From Glutamicibacter nicotianae (GTDB lineage Bacteria; Actinomycetota; Actinomycetes; Actinomycetales; Micrococcaceae): 64,000 bases of DNA. This document shows positions 63,271 through 64,000 of this stretch, piece by piece (the first letter of the stretch is position 1; every line of letters starts with the position of its first letter). Both the position numbers and the translations under genes were made by a program. Location: contig NZ_BJNE01000009.1 in assembly GCF_006539525.1 (NCBI RefSeq), forward strand, positions 1-64,000, read 5' to 3'. The notes below the pieces were generated by a model that was not told where the DNA came from, ran no database searches, and saw only the letters and a program-made list of their open reading frames with translations.

Positions 63271-64000
63271 CTATTTGGCGTTCGCCTCATGCACGGCCTG
63301 CAGGGCGGCAGCCACCATGATGCGCACTCCGACGCCGATGCACGATTCGTCCGGGATGTAGTCCCCGCGGTGCAGGTCGTAGGTCTTGCCACCCGGGGTG
63401 CGGGTTCCCAGCCGCAGCATCGCGCCGGAAACCTTCTGCGTCATCCAGGCGAAGTCCTCCCCGCCCATGGATTGCGGGGTCAGCTCGATCACGTCGGCGC
63501 CGAACTCGCGGCGCGCGGCATCCTCGATCAGCGCGGTCTGAGCCGGGGCGTTGACCACCGGCGGCACCCCGCGGGTGTGCTGCAGCTTGATCTCCACTCC
63601 GTAGGGTGCGGCGATCTGGCGTACCGCCGCATCCAGCAGCTCGCCGGCCTCGTACCAGACATCCCCATCCAGGCAGCGCATGGTCCCGGCCAGGTAGCCG
63701 GTGGCGGGAATCGCGTTGGGCACGCTGCCTGCATGGATCTGCCCCCAGACCACGGAAACCGCCGAGCGCACGTCGACCTTCCGGCCGAGCACCGCCGGCA
63801 CCTGGGTGGCGATCTGGCTCATGGCGAAGACGATGTCCTCGGTCAGGTGCGGTCGCGAGGTGTGCCCGCCGCGGCCATTGACCTCGATGCGGATGGTGTC
63901 GCTGGCCGAGGTGATCGCGCCGATGCGGGTGCCGATATGCCCGGCGTCGATCCGCGGGTCGCAGTGCAGCGCGAGGATCCGCGGCACGCCGTCGAGCAGG
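63271..64000 (-). CDS. M20 family amidohydrolase, 3' part (5' end outside the window)
   Basis: The frame runs off the right edge; about 242 C-terminal residues are visible. It is an M20/IAA-amino-acid-hydrolase-like enzyme: ALHCDPRIDAGHIGTR, the lid-domain His in IEVNGRGGHTSRPHLTEDIV, SVPNAIPATGYLAGTMRCLD, and the metal-proximal MGGEDFAWM and GDYIPDESCIGVGVRIMVAAAL. Members hydrolyse N-acyl or N-carbamoyl amino acids. The N-terminal metal ligands lie outside the window. The gene reads toward the BMP operon in the same direction. Confidence 0.9.
   Translation of the reverse strand, partial: LLDGVPRILALHCDPRIDAGHIGTRIGAITSASDTIRIEVNGRGGHTSRPHLTEDIVFAMSQIATQVPAVLGRKVDVRSAVSVVWGQIHAGSVPNAIPATGYLAGTMRCLDGDVWYEAGELLDAAVRQIAAPYGVEIKLQHTRGVPPVVNAPAQTALIEDAARREFGADVIELTPQSMGGEDFAWMTQKVSGAMLRLGTRTPGGKTYDLHRGDYIPDESCIGVGVRIMVAAALQAVHEANAK

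Overview
The window is a GC-rich, almost fully coding chromosomal segment of an actinobacterium, most likely a member of the Micrococcaceae (Arthrobacter/Glutamicibacter type). The evidence is a WhiB regulator, mycothiol chemistry (Mca), actinobacterial families of unknown function (DUF3499, DUF5719, TIGR03089, DUF4245, DUF4307, DUF501, TIGR01906), a bacterial protein-O-mannosyltransferase, and many genes whose start codon lies 6-7 bases after a TANNNT -10 element with no Shine-Dalgarno sequence (leaderless transcripts). I cannot name the species. No rRNA, CRISPR array, insertion sequence, integrase or prophage is visible. No gene-free stretch exceeds about 300 bases.

Layout. 1-6.5 kb: tail of a transglutaminase-like gene, gabD, rsmI, a protein mannosyltransferase and an acyl-CoA ligase. 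6.5-24.3 kb: an envelope and regulation block (TIGR01906 membrane protein, DUF3499, metallopeptidase-like protein, ctaA, DUF5719, a giant GT2 glycosyltransferase, whiB, TIGR03089, GtrA, purK, purE, LCP ligase, manA, glpX). From memory this block resembles the mycobacterial manA-whiB2-lcp1-purK/E neighbourhood. 24-37 kb: DUF4245, carbonic anhydrase, fumC, GNAT, NUDIX, prepilin peptidase, PhoH, uppS, a DUF255 protein, mca, DUF4307 and greA, resembling the mycobacterial greA-mca-uppS-phoH2-fum-glpX neighbourhood. 37.2-38.4 kb: a cassette with one Tat-exported SLH-domain gene, inserted between greA and ilvA and flanked by two identical 45-bp terminator copies. 38.4-45.6 kb: ilvA, an AI-2E permease, an amino-acid permease, a BI-1 protein, tRNA-Leu(TAA), and an NDH-2 gene with a Rex-like operator. 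45.7-52 kb: the conserved mazG-eno-divIC-DUF501-ppx run followed by a mycosin-like protease. 52-64 kb: an aldehyde dehydrogenase, then nucleoside salvage (BMP lipoprotein, ABC ATPase, two permeases, cdd, deoA, and add after a DedA gene), and the 3' part of an M20 amidohydrolase.

How the genes work together. The last region is a coherent import-and-degrade pathway: BMP/ABC uptake of nucleosides, deamination by Cdd and Add, phosphorolysis by DeoA. Central metabolism is represented by enolase, fumarase, GlpX, GabD, carbonic anhydrase and NDH-2. Envelope building is represented by UppS, LCP ligase, GT2, PMT, ManA and GtrA. Most convergent gene pairs are separated by near-perfect hairpin terminators; two pairs instead overlap through a shared CTAG.

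The observations I rate highest are the SLH cassette between duplicated terminators, the Rex-like palindrome over the ndh promoter, the GT2 gene whose conserved N-terminus lies upstream of any ATG/GTG/TTG (apparent ATT start overlapping the whiB stop), and the dense set of leaderless starts. I did not find a clearly new multi-gene system such as a defence island or biosynthetic cluster.
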